From: Planococcus maitriensis
GTDB taxonomy: Bacteria; Bacillota; Bacilli; Bacillales_A; Planococcaceae
DNA length: 64,000 nt
Reading direction: 5' to 3'
NCBI RefSeq assembly: GCF_003289925.1
Contig: NZ_QLZQ01000005.1
Coordinates: 124,001-188,000, forward strand
Position numbers and translations under genes: made by a program. The notes beneath the pieces are model-generated. The model saw only the letters and a program-made list of their open reading frames with translations, had not been told where the DNA came from and ran no database searches. This document shows, piece after piece, positions 15,082 to 21,942 of this stretch (its first letter is position 1; each line of letters starts with the position of its first letter).

Positions 15082-15777
15082 TTGGAATCAGGAATCAGCA
15101 AATTGACGCCAGAGCTCGAAAAGCTACTGACGATCAGCCATCAAGTTAAAGAATACCAGAAAGGCGATTATCTTTTCCGTGAAGGGGAGGCGGTAAAAGG
15201 CCTTTATATTCTCCGTTCCGGAAAAGTGCAGATCGGAAAAGTAACACCAGACGGCCGTGAATTGGCATTGAAAATTTGCGGCACCGGGCAGATGGTCGGC
15301 GAGATTACCGTGTTCGCAAAAGGGGCCACTTATTTACTGGACGCCCGTGCGATGACCAAGACCGTCTGCTTAAAAATTCCCGTCGAAGAACTGGAACAAT
15401 CGCTTGAAAAAGACCCTTCGCTTGCGATGGCATTCATGAAATGGATGGGCATCGACCAGCAGAAAACGCAAACCCGTTTCCGTGATTTGATGCTCCACGG
15501 CAAAAAAGGGGCTTTGTATTCGACTTTGATCCGCCTCGGCAATAGCTACGGCGTAGAAGCGGAAGGCGGCCTATTGATCGATGTCTTGTTGACGAATCAA
15601 GAGTTGGCGAATTTCTGCGGCATGAGCCGGGAAATGGTCAACCGGATGCTCAGCGACTTGCGCAAACAAGGAACCGTCGGCATGAAAGACGGCAAAATCG
15701 TTCTATACAATATTCCCAAACTGAAATTCGACATCAATTGTGAAGAATGCCCAATTTACCTCTGCAAAATCGACTAA
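15082..15777 (+). CDS. fnr: Fnr-type oxygen-responsive regulator (Crp/Fnr family)
   Basis: This 231-residue protein has an N-terminal cyclic-nucleotide-binding-like beta-roll (FREGEAVKGLYILRSGKVQIGK), a long dimerisation helix (about 115-140) and a winged helix-turn-helix (TNQELANFCGMSREMVNRMLSDLRKQG, about 168-195). Its last residues hold three cysteines, C220-x2-C223-x4-C228, the arrangement that binds the [4Fe-4S] cluster in Bacillus subtilis Fnr, where the cysteines are C-terminal rather than N-terminal as in Escherichia coli. The recognition helix keeps ExxxR (REMVNR). TTG start with GAGGAGGGAG upstream. A perfect TGTGA-N6-TCACA site is placed before the ba3 oxidase 1.1 kb downstream. 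Confidence 0.9.
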   Translation: MESGISKLTPELEKLLTISHQVKEYQKGDYLFREGEAVKGLYILRSGKVQIGKVTPDGRELALKICGTGQMVGEITVFAKGATYLLDARAMTKTVCLKIPVEELEQSLEKDPSLAMAFMKWMGIDQQKTQTRFRDLMLHGKKGALYSTLIRLGNSYGVEAEGGLLIDVLLTNQELANFCGMSREMVNRMLSDLRKQGTVGMKDGKIVLYNIPKLKFDINCEECPIYLCKID

Positions 15778-15782
15778 TCTTA

Positions 15783-15808
15783 AAGCCTGCCGTTACGGTA
15801 GGCTTTTT
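15783..15808 (+). terminator. Terminator of fnr
   Basis: AAGCCT(G)CCG and CGG(T)AGGCTT pair around TTA and are followed by a T run, directly after the fnr stop. Confidence 0.85.
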
Positions 15809-16205
15809 GTTTGCTCTAGTAAAATTGGCTTTTTCTCCTTAAGAGCGTGGTGCAAAGGAGTTATATAGCTAAAATATAAGAGCAATGAAAGGAAAAGCTT
15901 CGGCTTTTCGACTTCGTTGCAGGGGCACGCTTTCCGGAGGGCTCGCATTGAGCCGCTTCGTCGCTACGCTCCTGCAGGGTCTCAATTGTCTCGCTAATCC
16001 TCTCGGAGTCGGCCCCTTACACTCCGTCTCTAGCTTTAGAGTGGAAGATCAGTTCTTCAGCTCCTTTAAAATGAAATGTAGAAATTCATATTATTCTATA
16101 GCTTGCTTCAAACAGGTAGAAGAATGAAGGGTCACATGTCTCTATCCACCAAACAAACCCATAACCTTAACTTGCTCAATCAGCGGCTTTTCAGATGCAC
16201 CATCT
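15809..16205. other. Intergenic stretch holding R1 copy 2
   Basis: No gene is supported here. 15924-16000 is the R1 repeat (separate entry). The rest is AT-richer sequence; a TATTAT near 16089 could be a -10 box for the structured repeats that follow, but there is no convincing -35. Confidence 0.4.
15924..16000 (+). repeat. R1 intergenic repeat, copy 2
   Basis: Same series of blocks as the copy at 2639-2716, in the opposite orientation: CGCTTTCCGGAGGGCTCGC, then AGCCGCTTCGTCGCTACGCTC, then GGGTCTCAATTGTCTCGC and AATCC. The hairpin GGCTCGCATTGAGCC here corresponds to GGGCTCGCGCCC in copy 1, so a short stem is kept although its bases differ. Confidence 0.65.
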
Positions 16206-16530
16206 CAGGAAGCGATTCCCACACTAGCCGGCAATTGCATATTGAAGCAGATGCGATTAAACAATCTACAGGCAACGAAATCTCTCAGCTGCCGGCGCCT
16301 AGGGTGAGCCGACGCAGCAGGAGAAAAGCTGCACCCAATAATCGTATGAAACGGCTTGCTCAACTTTCGCTACGCTCAAGCATCGCAGATGAATTGGCTC
16401 AATTGACTTTCGCCAATTCATTACTGCCAAAGGCCAACCCAAAGCAAGGCAGCGAATATTACCAAGAAGAAAAATAGAACAGGGGAACAACGCCACTCGC
16501 AAACTCCAACTATCCTGCACACACCTAATC
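16206..16530 (+). repeat. Structured repeat unit A1 (with internal insertion)
   Basis: First of two tandem units in this gap. It has the GNRA-capped hairpin GGAA-GCGA-TTCC (16208-16219), helix P1 GCTGCC (16288-16293)/GGCAGC (16448-16453) and helix P2 GGGT-GA-GCC (16302-16310)/GGC-CA-ACCC (16432-16440). In place of the usual P3 apical hairpin there is about 95 extra bases (roughly 16318-16420) with their own inverted repeats, so the unit is 325 bases long rather than ~245. Compared with the other units, P1 has different bases but stays paired. Confidence 0.7.
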
Positions 16531-16770
16531 CAGGAAGCGATTCCTCCACTAGCCGGCAACTGAATAAAGAAGCAGATCTGATTAAACATACCCGACTCAA
16601 TGAAATCTCTCAGCCGCCGAGCGTAAAAGGGTGAGCCGACGTCGTAAGACAGGTGCTCTTCCTGGCTTATGGCAAGAGGCCAACCCAAAGCCCGGCGGCG
16701 ACTGCCAACATGAAACTCCAATAGAACAGCGGAACAACGCCACACGCTATCTCCACCATTCATTCCAACA
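16531..16770 (+). repeat. Structured repeat unit A2
   Basis: Complete unit. GNRA hairpin AGGAA-GCGA-TTCCT (16532-16545); P1 GCCGCCG (16613-16619)/CGGCGGC (16693-16699); P2 GGGT-GA-GCC (16629-16637)/GGC-CA-ACCC (16678-16686); P3 GTCGTAAG-A-CAGG (16641-16653)/CCTG-G-CTTATGGC (16661-16673), apical loop TGCTCTT. P3 contains two G.U-type pairs that only work on the plus strand, and the GCGA loop is GNRA only on the plus strand, so the RNA would be read left to right. A strong terminator follows at 16786. Confidence 0.75.
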
Positions 16771-16785
16771 AATAGCAACTACCTA

Positions 16786-16817
16786 AAAGCCTGCTCATCT
16801 GCAGGCTTTTTTTTTTT
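16786..16817 (+). terminator. Strong plus-strand terminator after the A repeats
   Basis: AAAGCCTGC (16786-16794), TCATCT loop, GCAGGCTTT (16801-16809) and a run of T to 16817. No coding gene ends nearby, so it most likely ends a non-coding transcript that includes units A1 and A2. Confidence 0.85.
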
Positions 16818-16855
16818 GGCGAAAATATGGACAGCTAAAAATAAAAACGGCTAGG

Positions 16856-16871
16856 TGTGATTTATGTCACA
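16856..16871 (+). promoter_or_regulatory. Fnr box of the ba3 oxidase operon
   Basis: TGTGA-TTTATG-TCACA is a perfect match to the Crp/Fnr half-sites TGTGA-N6-TCACA. Its centre (16863.5) is 41.5 bases before the start point expected from the -10 box TATGCT at 16893-16898, the classic position for class II activation. The regulator is very likely the fnr product encoded at 15082-15777. Confidence 0.85.
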
Positions 16872-16892
16872 GCTAAACCGAAACTTAGGTCC

Positions 16893-16898
16893 TATGCT
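16893..16898 (+). promoter_or_regulatory. -10 box of the ba3 oxidase operon
   Basis: TATGCT, 36 bases before the first start codon. No good -35 hexamer stands 17 bases upstream; the Fnr site overlaps that place, as expected for an activator-dependent promoter. Confidence 0.6.
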
Positions 16899-16933
16899 AA
16901 AGGAAACAGCAAACGAGCGAAGAGGTGGAAGCA

Positions 16934-17056
16934 ATGGATAAGAAGCAATCGGATCATGAGGTGAATTTGAAGGGGACACTCGTCAGTGTATTCTTCGTCG
17001 GCATCGTCATCGTTGCCATGTGGGTTGCCGTGTATTTGATGTACGTAGCGAGATAA
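16934..17056 (+). CDS. ba3-type cytochrome oxidase small subunit (IIa-like)
   Basis: A 40-residue protein: polar N-terminus MDKKQSDHEVNLKG and one membrane helix (TLVSVFFVGIVIVAMWVAVYLMYVA). Small one-helix subunits called IIa (Cox2A) precede subunit II in ba3 oxidase operons such as that of Thermus, and the gene sits exactly there. GAGGTGG lies 7-8 bases before the ATG. It is the first gene after the Fnr-controlled promoter and is only 18 bases from subunit II. Confidence 0.8.
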   Translation: MDKKQSDHEVNLKGTLVSVFFVGIVIVAMWVAVYLMYVAR

Positions 17057-17074
17057 AAAAAGGAGAGATTCATC

Positions 17075-17542
17075 ATGCATTTTCATAAATACGAGAAGAT
17101 TTGGCTCAGTTTCGGCATCGTCTCGCTCATCGTCTTTTTGAGCGTCGTCGGCGTCAGCGCATTTTCGCAAAATCACACGCCGTCCGGAGGGATGGACACC
17201 ATCGACCCGGAGAAAGTGAACGAAACCGCGCCATTCGATAACCCGGGAGTCACGCAATTGGACGAAGATACATATCAAGTAGCGATCGTCGCACTGGCTT
17301 TCGGCTACAACGCACCGGACTTGCGGGTGCCGGCCGGCAAAGAAATCATTTTTAAAGTCACCAGCACGGATGTGGTGCACAGCTTTACGATCGACAACAC
17401 GAAAGTCAATATGATGGTCGTTCCCGGACGGATTACGACCAAATCCTACACATTTGAAGAACCGGGCAAGTATTTGATTCTGTGCAACGAATACTGTGGC
17501 ACCGGGCACCATATGATGTCTACGGAAATTGAGGTGTACTGA
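17075..17542 (+). CDS. cbaB: ba3-type cytochrome c oxidase subunit II
   Basis: A 155-residue membrane-anchored CuA protein. One N-terminal helix (about 10-30) leads to an outside cupredoxin domain that accepts electrons from cytochrome c. The CuA ligands are visible: His in DVVHSF (near 102), then Cys137-x3-Cys141-x3-His145-x2-Met148 in LCNEYCGTGHHMM. The single helix and short length are typical of the B-type (ba3) family rather than the two-helix A-type subunit II. AAAGGAGAG precedes the ATG. It is followed directly by subunit I, the stop and next start being one base apart. Confidence 0.93.
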   Translation: MHFHKYEKIWLSFGIVSLIVFLSVVGVSAFSQNHTPSGGMDTIDPEKVNETAPFDNPGVTQLDEDTYQVAIVALAFGYNAPDLRVPAGKEIIFKVTSTDVVHSFTIDNTKVNMMVVPGRITTKSYTFEEPGKYLILCNEYCGTGHHMMSTEIEVY

Positions 17543-17543
17543 C

Positions 17544-19196
17544 ATGATTGCCCAACCAGAACGTAAAATCGCCTTATGGCACTTAGGTGTCGCTTATACC
17601 GCATTTTTGATCGGTACGCTCATGGGCGTCTTGCAGGTATTTATCCGCAACGACGCACTTCAGCTCCCGGCTTGGCTTGATTATTACCAAATCCTTACTG
17701 CGCACGGCGTCTTGCTTGCACTTATTTATACGACCTTTTTCATTTTCGCCTTCTTTATCACCGGCATGAGCAAAAGCCTTGGCAGCTTCGGCCCTAAAGT
17801 CCGCTTGTTTTCATGGATCGGTCTGTGGGTGACGCTGCTCGGAACGGTCATGGCTACAGTCATGATTGTGGCCGGTGAAGCTTCAGTGCTTTATACATTT
17901 TACGCCCCGCTGAAAGCGAACGGATTTTATTATGTCGGCCTGGCTTTGGTCATTGTCGGCACGTGGATCTCGAGTTTTGCCTTGGTCGGCCATTACATGG
18001 TTTGGCGCCGTAACAATAAAGGGCAATTGAGTCCCTTGTTTGCGTTCATGACGGTCACGACCATCGTGTTATGGATCATCGCCTGTCTTGGCGTTGTTGC
18101 GACTGTGTTGTTCCAATACATTCCGTGGGCATTCGGTTGGACGGATACGATCAATGTGGAATTGAGCCGTTCGCTGTTCTGGTATTTCGGCCACCCGCTT
18201 GTGTATTTCTGGCTGCTTCCAGCGTACATCGCTTGGTACACGATCGTGCCGAAACTGCTTGGTGTGAAAGTGTTCAGTGATTCCTTGGCACGTCTCGCCT
18301 TCGTCTTGTTTATTCTGTTCTCGATTCCGGTCGGGTTCCATCATCAATTGACGGAGCCGGGTATCTCGAACTTCTGGAAGTTCCTGCAGGTCGTCTTGAC
18401 CTTTATGGTCATCGTGCCATCACTCATGACGGCGTTCTCGATGTTTGCGACCTTTGAAATTTCAGGGCGCAAAAAAGGCGGCACCGGCCTCTTTGGCTGG
18501 TTCAAGAAATTGCCGTGGCGAGATGTCCGGTTCACGTCGATTTTCATCGCCATGGCGTTCTTCATTCCTGGGGGCGCTGGCGGGATCATCAATGCCAGTT
18601 TTCAATTGAATGAAGTCGTCCACAATACGTTATGGATTGTCGGGCATTTCCATATTACCGTCGGAACGCCTGTCGCGATGACGTTTATGGGCTTGACCTT
18701 CTGGCTCATCCCATATTTGACGGGGCGCCGTTTCACGAAGCGCATGCAGCGCCTAGGCTTTGTCCAGATCATTACTTGGTCGATCGGTATGCTGCTCATG
18801 TCGACTGCACAGCACGTATTAGGCTTGATGGGGGCTCCGCGCCGCACAGCTTACAGCGGCTATAACGACCACCCGTCGGCGATGGAATGGTTTGACGGCA
18901 TCATCTCGAACCATGTGACGATGGCGATCGGCGGCACGATTTTGTTCCTGTCTGCCATGATCTTGATGTATATCGTCATCATGACGATGTTCGTTTCGCC
19001 AAAAGCGGAAACGCCTGAACAGATGGTGGAATTCCCGCTGGCGGAAAGCGATATGTCGAATACACCGAAATGGCTGGAAAACTGGTGGATTTGGATCGGC
19101 ATTGCCGCCGCGTTGATCATCATTGCATACGCGATTCCACTGACCCACATGATCCAACATGCACCGCCTGGCTCGAAAGGATTTATTACATGGTAG
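17544..19196 (+). CDS. cbaA: ba3-type cytochrome c oxidase subunit I
   Basis: A 550-residue heme-copper oxidase core with about 13 helices that reduces O2 to water and pumps protons. Ligands: low-spin heme His in ILTAHGVLLA (near 55), CuB His and cross-linked Tyr in GHPLVYFW (near 216 and 220), the CuB His pair in FHHQLTEP (near 266), and the two heme His in GHFHITVG (near 367-369). The K-channel style and sequence fit the B family, which has high oxygen affinity, in keeping with the Fnr box upstream. ATG with GAGGTG 7 bases before; a TTG 15 bases earlier is less likely. Confidence 0.95.
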   Translation: MIAQPERKIALWHLGVAYTAFLIGTLMGVLQVFIRNDALQLPAWLDYYQILTAHGVLLALIYTTFFIFAFFITGMSKSLGSFGPKVRLFSWIGLWVTLLGTVMATVMIVAGEASVLYTFYAPLKANGFYYVGLALVIVGTWISSFALVGHYMVWRRNNKGQLSPLFAFMTVTTIVLWIIACLGVVATVLFQYIPWAFGWTDTINVELSRSLFWYFGHPLVYFWLLPAYIAWYTIVPKLLGVKVFSDSLARLAFVLFILFSIPVGFHHQLTEPGISNFWKFLQVVLTFMVIVPSLMTAFSMFATFEISGRKKGGTGLFGWFKKLPWRDVRFTSIFIAMAFFIPGGAGGIINASFQLNEVVHNTLWIVGHFHITVGTPVAMTFMGLTFWLIPYLTGRRFTKRMQRLGFVQIITWSIGMLLMSTAQHVLGLMGAPRRTAYSGYNDHPSAMEWFDGIISNHVTMAIGGTILFLSAMILMYIVIMTMFVSPKAETPEQMVEFPLAESDMSNTPKWLENWWIWIGIAAALIIIAYAIPLTHMIQHAPPGSKGFITW

Positions 19197-19208
19197 GAGT
19201 TGAGGACA

Positions 19209-19295
19209 ATGTTCACGATGGTAATCGCATTAATGGCCATTTTCATCGTTTTCACCGCGATGCTCGTTGAGTTGTCGGTGACGGACGAAGACTAA
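19209..19295 (+). CDS. 28-aa single-helix peptide at the end of the ba3 operon
   Basis: ATG with GAGGA 2-6 bases upstream (TTGAGGACA) starts MFTMVIALMAIFIVFTAMLVELSVTDED, 28 residues, almost entirely one membrane helix with an acidic tail. It starts 13 bases after subunit I and lies before the operon's terminator, so it is probably an accessory membrane subunit of the oxidase. The short length limits certainty. Confidence 0.55.
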   Translation: MFTMVIALMAIFIVFTAMLVELSVTDED

Positions 19296-19300
19296 AGAAG

Positions 19301-19333
19301 AGCTGTTCCGGTAAGGTGCCGGGACAGCTTTTT
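19301..19333 (+). terminator. Terminator of the ba3 oxidase operon
   Basis: AGCTGT(T)CCGG and CCGG(G)ACAGCT with loop TAAGGTG, followed by a T run. Confidence 0.88.
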
Positions 19334-19401
19334 CTATTCGCAACCAGTTGGAAATTGTATTTGAGCGGCATCTTCTATAGTATTTTAAGGAGAAGAAAGA
19401 G

Positions 19402-19965
19402 GTGGATGTGATGGGGTGGATGGACTGGGTTTTCACCGCTGTGAGCGTTATTTGGCTGGTCGAATTCATCGTTTTTAAAAATCGCGAGACCGGGCAAGGC
19501 GACCCGGTCGAAAAAAGGACATTCTTCGGAATCCTATTGTCGCTGATCGCTACCATTGCGGTTGGTTTTTGGCTTCAGGAATTGGCAAGAACAGAAATTG
19601 CCTCGGTGCTCAGGCCGATCGGGCTCGTGTTGCTTATCATCGGCGTCTTTTTGCGATTTTGGGGGATCATTCACTTGAAATCACAATTCACACGCCACGT
19701 GACGGTTAGGGAAGGCGATACGATCGTCAGCAGCGGCCCTTACCGCAAGCTGCGCCACCCGCTTTATACTGGCTTGTTTTTGATCGGCATCGGCATGGCA
19801 CTGTTCTTTACGAGCCCGATTGCGGCGATTGCCGGCGGCTTGTTGCTCGCTTTTGCACTCAATAAACGCATGCAGCACGAAGAAGCCTTGCTCGTCGAAA
19901 AGTTCGGGCCCGAATACAAGGAATGGATGAAGCACCGCGCCCGCTTGATTCCTTATATTTATTGA
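19402..19965 (+). CDS. Isoprenylcysteine carboxyl methyltransferase (ICMT/PEMT) family protein
   Basis: A 187-residue membrane protein with about five helices. The conserved C-terminal core of the ICMT/phospholipid methyltransferase-like family is present: GPYRKLRHPLYTG (RHPxYxG SAM-binding block, near 115), followed by a helix and the EEALLVEKFGPEYKEWMKHRARLIPYIY end (E..L...FG.EY..Y....R..P). In bacteria these enzymes methylate small hydrophobic or phenolic substrates; the true one is unknown. GTG at 19402 has AAGGAG 9 bases upstream; ATG at 19411 is an alternative with a weaker GAGGTGG. Confidence 0.8.
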   Translation: MDVMGWMDWVFTAVSVIWLVEFIVFKNRETGQGDPVEKRTFFGILLSLIATIAVGFWLQELARTEIASVLRPIGLVLLIIGVFLRFWGIIHLKSQFTRHVTVREGDTIVSSGPYRKLRHPLYTGLFLIGIGMALFFTSPIAAIAGGLLLAFALNKRMQHEEALLVEKFGPEYKEWMKHRARLIPYIY

Positions 19966-20055
19966 AGCTCAGCTATCGCGAATAAAGAAGTGGAAATCCC
20001 GGATCTTGCATCTGGGATTTTTCTTGTGGAAAAAAACCAAAGCATTTCATTTTAC

Positions 20056-20098
20056 ATCGTGTACGATTTAATCTAATATAGATCGTGTAAGATATAAT
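20056..20098 (+). promoter_or_regulatory. ohr promoter with tandem OhrR-like operators
   Basis: Two related dyads, ATCGT-GT-ACGAT (20056-20067) and ATCGT-GT-AAGAT (20082-20093), are centred 26 bases apart within a larger repeat TA-N-ATCGTGTA-N-GAT. The second overlaps the -10 box TATAAT (20093-20098). A MarR-family repressor bound here would block ohr; the OhrR gene is next but one. This sequence differs from the Bacillus subtilis OhrR operator, so assignment is by position. Confidence 0.65.
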
Positions 20099-20115
20099 TT
20101 TGGAGGGATATAAAA

Positions 20116-20535
20116 ATGAAACCAATATTTGAAACGACAATGATCAACAGCGGTGGACGCGAAGGCACGGTTTATTCACCAGACAATATTTTCAACCTCG
20201 ATGTGGCAAAACCAGTCGCGCTCGGCGGCCAGCCGAATACAGCAACGAACCCTGAGCAATTGTTTGCGGCAGGCTATAGCTCTTGCTTCAACAGTGCATT
20301 GGACTTCGTGTTGGAACGTGATAAAGTGAAAGTAACGAACAGCGAAGTCACAGCGACAGTTTCCTTGCTGGGCGATAAAACGGACGGCGGCGTGAAACTT
20401 GCAGTGCGCCTTGAAGTGGATATCGACGGCCTGGAAGATGGCAAGAAACAGGAATATGTCGACAAAGCCCATGCGTATTGCCCATATTCCAAAGCGATCA
20501 AAGATTCAGTGGACGTGGAGATTGTCGTTCGATAA
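20116..20535 (+). CDS. ohr: Organic hydroperoxide resistance protein (OsmC/Ohr)
   Basis: A 139-residue Ohr subunit that reduces organic hydroperoxides with thiols. The two active cysteines are in the usual places: Cys57 in GYSSCFNSAL and a second near 121 in AHAYCPYSKA; the helper Arg comes from the GGREGTV loop. The protein is a dimer in the cytosol. TTGGAGGGAT lies upstream of the ATG. It is followed by the OhrR-type repressor and a glutathione-peroxidase-like enzyme, forming a peroxide-defence group. Confidence 0.93.
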   Translation: MKPIFETTMINSGGREGTVYSPDNIFNLDVAKPVALGGQPNTATNPEQLFAAGYSSCFNSALDFVLERDKVKVTNSEVTATVSLLGDKTDGGVKLAVRLEVDIDGLEDGKKQEYVDKAHAYCPYSKAIKDSVDVEIVVR

Positions 20536-20555
20536 GCAGAAAAACAGGTGATGAC

Positions 20556-20993
20556 ATGGACAAACCAACCAAACTGGAACAGCAACTATGCTTTGAAGTG
20601 TATAAAGCGTCGAGCAATTTCTCGAAACTTTATGCGAAGACCTTAGAACCGTTCGGCCTGACCTTTACTCAGTACTTGGTCTTGCTCGTGTTATGGGAAG
20701 AAGACAGCTTGACGATGAAAGAAATCGGCGGGCAACTCGGGCTCGGCACCGGCACGCTCAACCCGATCATCAACCGGATGATTCAAAATGGCCGCATCGT
20801 GAAAGAACAATCGGCTGAAGACCGCCGCGCTTTCCGGATTTCTTTAACGGAAAAGTCGCGTGCGGATGAAAAGCCGATTGAGCAGGCCATTCACGACAAG
20901 ATCACCAGCTGCAATTATCTTGATGTCAATGCCATCGAACTGATGAACAACCTGAAAGCCTTAAATGCATTTTTCGGCGAGATGGATCTGTGA
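20556..20993 (+). CDS. ohrR: OhrR-type MarR family peroxide sensor
   Basis: A 145-residue winged-helix repressor. The peroxide-sensing Cys12 is in the OhrR signature LEQQLCFEVYKASSNF, followed by LTFTQYLVLLVLWEEDSLTMKEIGGQLGLGTGTLNPIINRM (recognition helix) and the wing EDRRAFRISLTEKS. Organic peroxides oxidise the cysteine and release DNA. ATG start preceded by AGGTGA; it begins 20 bases after ohr and is thus likely autoregulated together with it. The common SGTLTPL motif reads GTLNPI here. Confidence 0.88.
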   Translation: MDKPTKLEQQLCFEVYKASSNFSKLYAKTLEPFGLTFTQYLVLLVLWEEDSLTMKEIGGQLGLGTGTLNPIINRMIQNGRIVKEQSAEDRRAFRISLTEKSRADEKPIEQAIHDKITSCNYLDVNAIELMNNLKALNAFFGEMDL

Positions 20994-21017
20994 AAATTCA
21001 TGGAACAGGAGTGATGA

Positions 21018-21497
21018 ATGATGGGAATCTACGATATTAAGGTCACCGATGCCAGCGGGGAAGAGTACAAGCTCGAACGCTACAAAGGCCAACCGATGGT
21101 CATCGTCAACACGGCGACCAAATGCGGCCTGCGCGGCCAGTTTGACGGCCTCGAAAAGATTTACCAGCGCTACAAAGATGAAGGCCTAGTCGTACTTGGC
21201 TTTCCGTCCGATCAGTTCGGCCAGGAAGTCGAGGAAGCGGCAGATGCCGAATCGTCGTGCCGCATGACTTACGGCGTCACGTTCCCGATGCACGACATCA
21301 TCAAAGTGAACGGAAAAGAAGCGCACCCCTTGTTCGATCATTTGACGTCAAACACGAAAGGCTTTCTGTCGAGCGGCATCAAATGGAATTTCACGAAGTT
21401 CCTTGTCGACCCGAACGGCAAAGTCGTGGCGAGGTTCGCACCGAAAGATACACCCGATTCAATGCACAAAGACATCCAGAAAGTGCTCGGGGCCTAA
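21018..21497 (+). CDS. Glutathione peroxidase family thiol peroxidase
   Basis: A 159-residue GPx-like enzyme. Cys36 in VNTATKCGLRGQF is the peroxidatic residue (where animal enzymes have selenocysteine), with Gln in FPSDQFGQE and Trp/Asn in IKWNFTKFLVD completing the tetrad. Cys81 (ESSCRMTYGV) is placed like the resolving Cys of thioredoxin-dependent relatives, so it probably uses thioredoxin or bacillithiol. The usual FPCNQF has Ser for Cys. AGGAG lies 6 bases before the first of two adjacent ATGs. It probably belongs to the ohr-ohrR transcript. Confidence 0.88.
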   Translation: MMGIYDIKVTDASGEEYKLERYKGQPMVIVNTATKCGLRGQFDGLEKIYQRYKDEGLVVLGFPSDQFGQEVEEAADAESSCRMTYGVTFPMHDIIKVNGKEAHPLFDHLTSNTKGFLSSGIKWNFTKFLVDPNGKVVARFAPKDTPDSMHKDIQKVLGA

Positions 21498-21569
21498 ACA
21501 CGAATTGTTCACGAAAGCGGCGGGATGTGGTAAGCTGAACGTCACGATGAGTGAACGGGAGTGAAAGAA

Positions 21570-21758
21570 ATGGGCAAAGCGAAAGCAAAATCAAAAAGCG
21601 GCGTAGGCCAAGGAACCGGTAAAAAAGGCTGGAACCGTTGGGAAAAAGGCAAGAACAAGGCCAAGAGTTTCAAGCCGTATACAAGCAAAGACAATAAAGA
21701 AACCACGAACCAAAAAGGAAAGCAGCCAGAAGCTGAATCTGAATGGGTCGATGGATAA
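21570..21758 (+). CDS. Small lysine-rich hydrophilic protein, unknown
   Basis: A 62-residue protein, almost one third lysine plus arginine (KAKAKSKSG, KKGWNRWEKGKNKAKSFKP), probably unstructured, with an acidic C-terminal end (EAESEWVDG). GGGAG stands 8 bases before the ATG and a terminator follows, so it looks like a real small gene. It may bind nucleic acid, but no family was recognised. Confidence 0.5.
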   Translation: MGKAKAKSKSGVGQGTGKKGWNRWEKGKNKAKSFKPYTSKDNKETTNQKGKQPEAESEWVDG

Positions 21759-21764
21759 CAAAAG

Positions 21765-21792
21765 CTGCGCAGGCAATTGCGCGGCCTTTTTA
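21765..21792 (+). terminator. Terminator after the lysine-rich gene
   Basis: GCTGCGCA (21765-21772) and TGCGCGGC (21779-21786) pair with one G.T and are followed by CTTTTTA. Confidence 0.7.
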
Positions 21793-21805
21793 TTTCCTGG
21801 GAAAT
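21792..21805. other. Near-consensus Noc binding site (13/14)
   Basis: ATTTCCTGGGAAAT differs at one central base from the Noc site ATTTCCCGGGAAAT. Intergenic, just before the B repeats. Confidence 0.5.
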
Positions 21806-21829
21806 AGAAATGGTTTGGACAGTGAGTGG

Positions 21830-21942
21830 AATTTTGCTAGGAGCTAACCCAAAGCTAGGCAGCAAAATTGATGTGAAGCACAAATAGAATGCTAAAATGA
21901 GTCGAAATGAAAATGCCCACTATCTTATTACACGCCCAATTT
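21830..21942 (+). repeat. Collapsed repeat unit B0
   Basis: Carries the 3' half of the unit (AACCCAAAGC ... GGCAGC, then a degenerate tail) but the inside is lost. ATTTTGCTAG (21831-21840) pairs with CTAGGCAGCAAAAT around GAGCTAACCCAAAG, so a short hairpin remains. It reads as a decayed or internally deleted copy in front of the two full units. Confidence 0.5.

Noticed and set aside
16103..16778. Open frames across the A repeats (plus 124 aa; minus 159 aa containing LGWPLAISQEE...LSY..GSP)
   Set aside because: The same peptide block appears from every repeat unit on the minus strand (also 21971-22177), but differences between units include non-synonymous changes and an early stop in B2, while they preserve base pairing; the frames are explained by an RNA structure rather than a protein.
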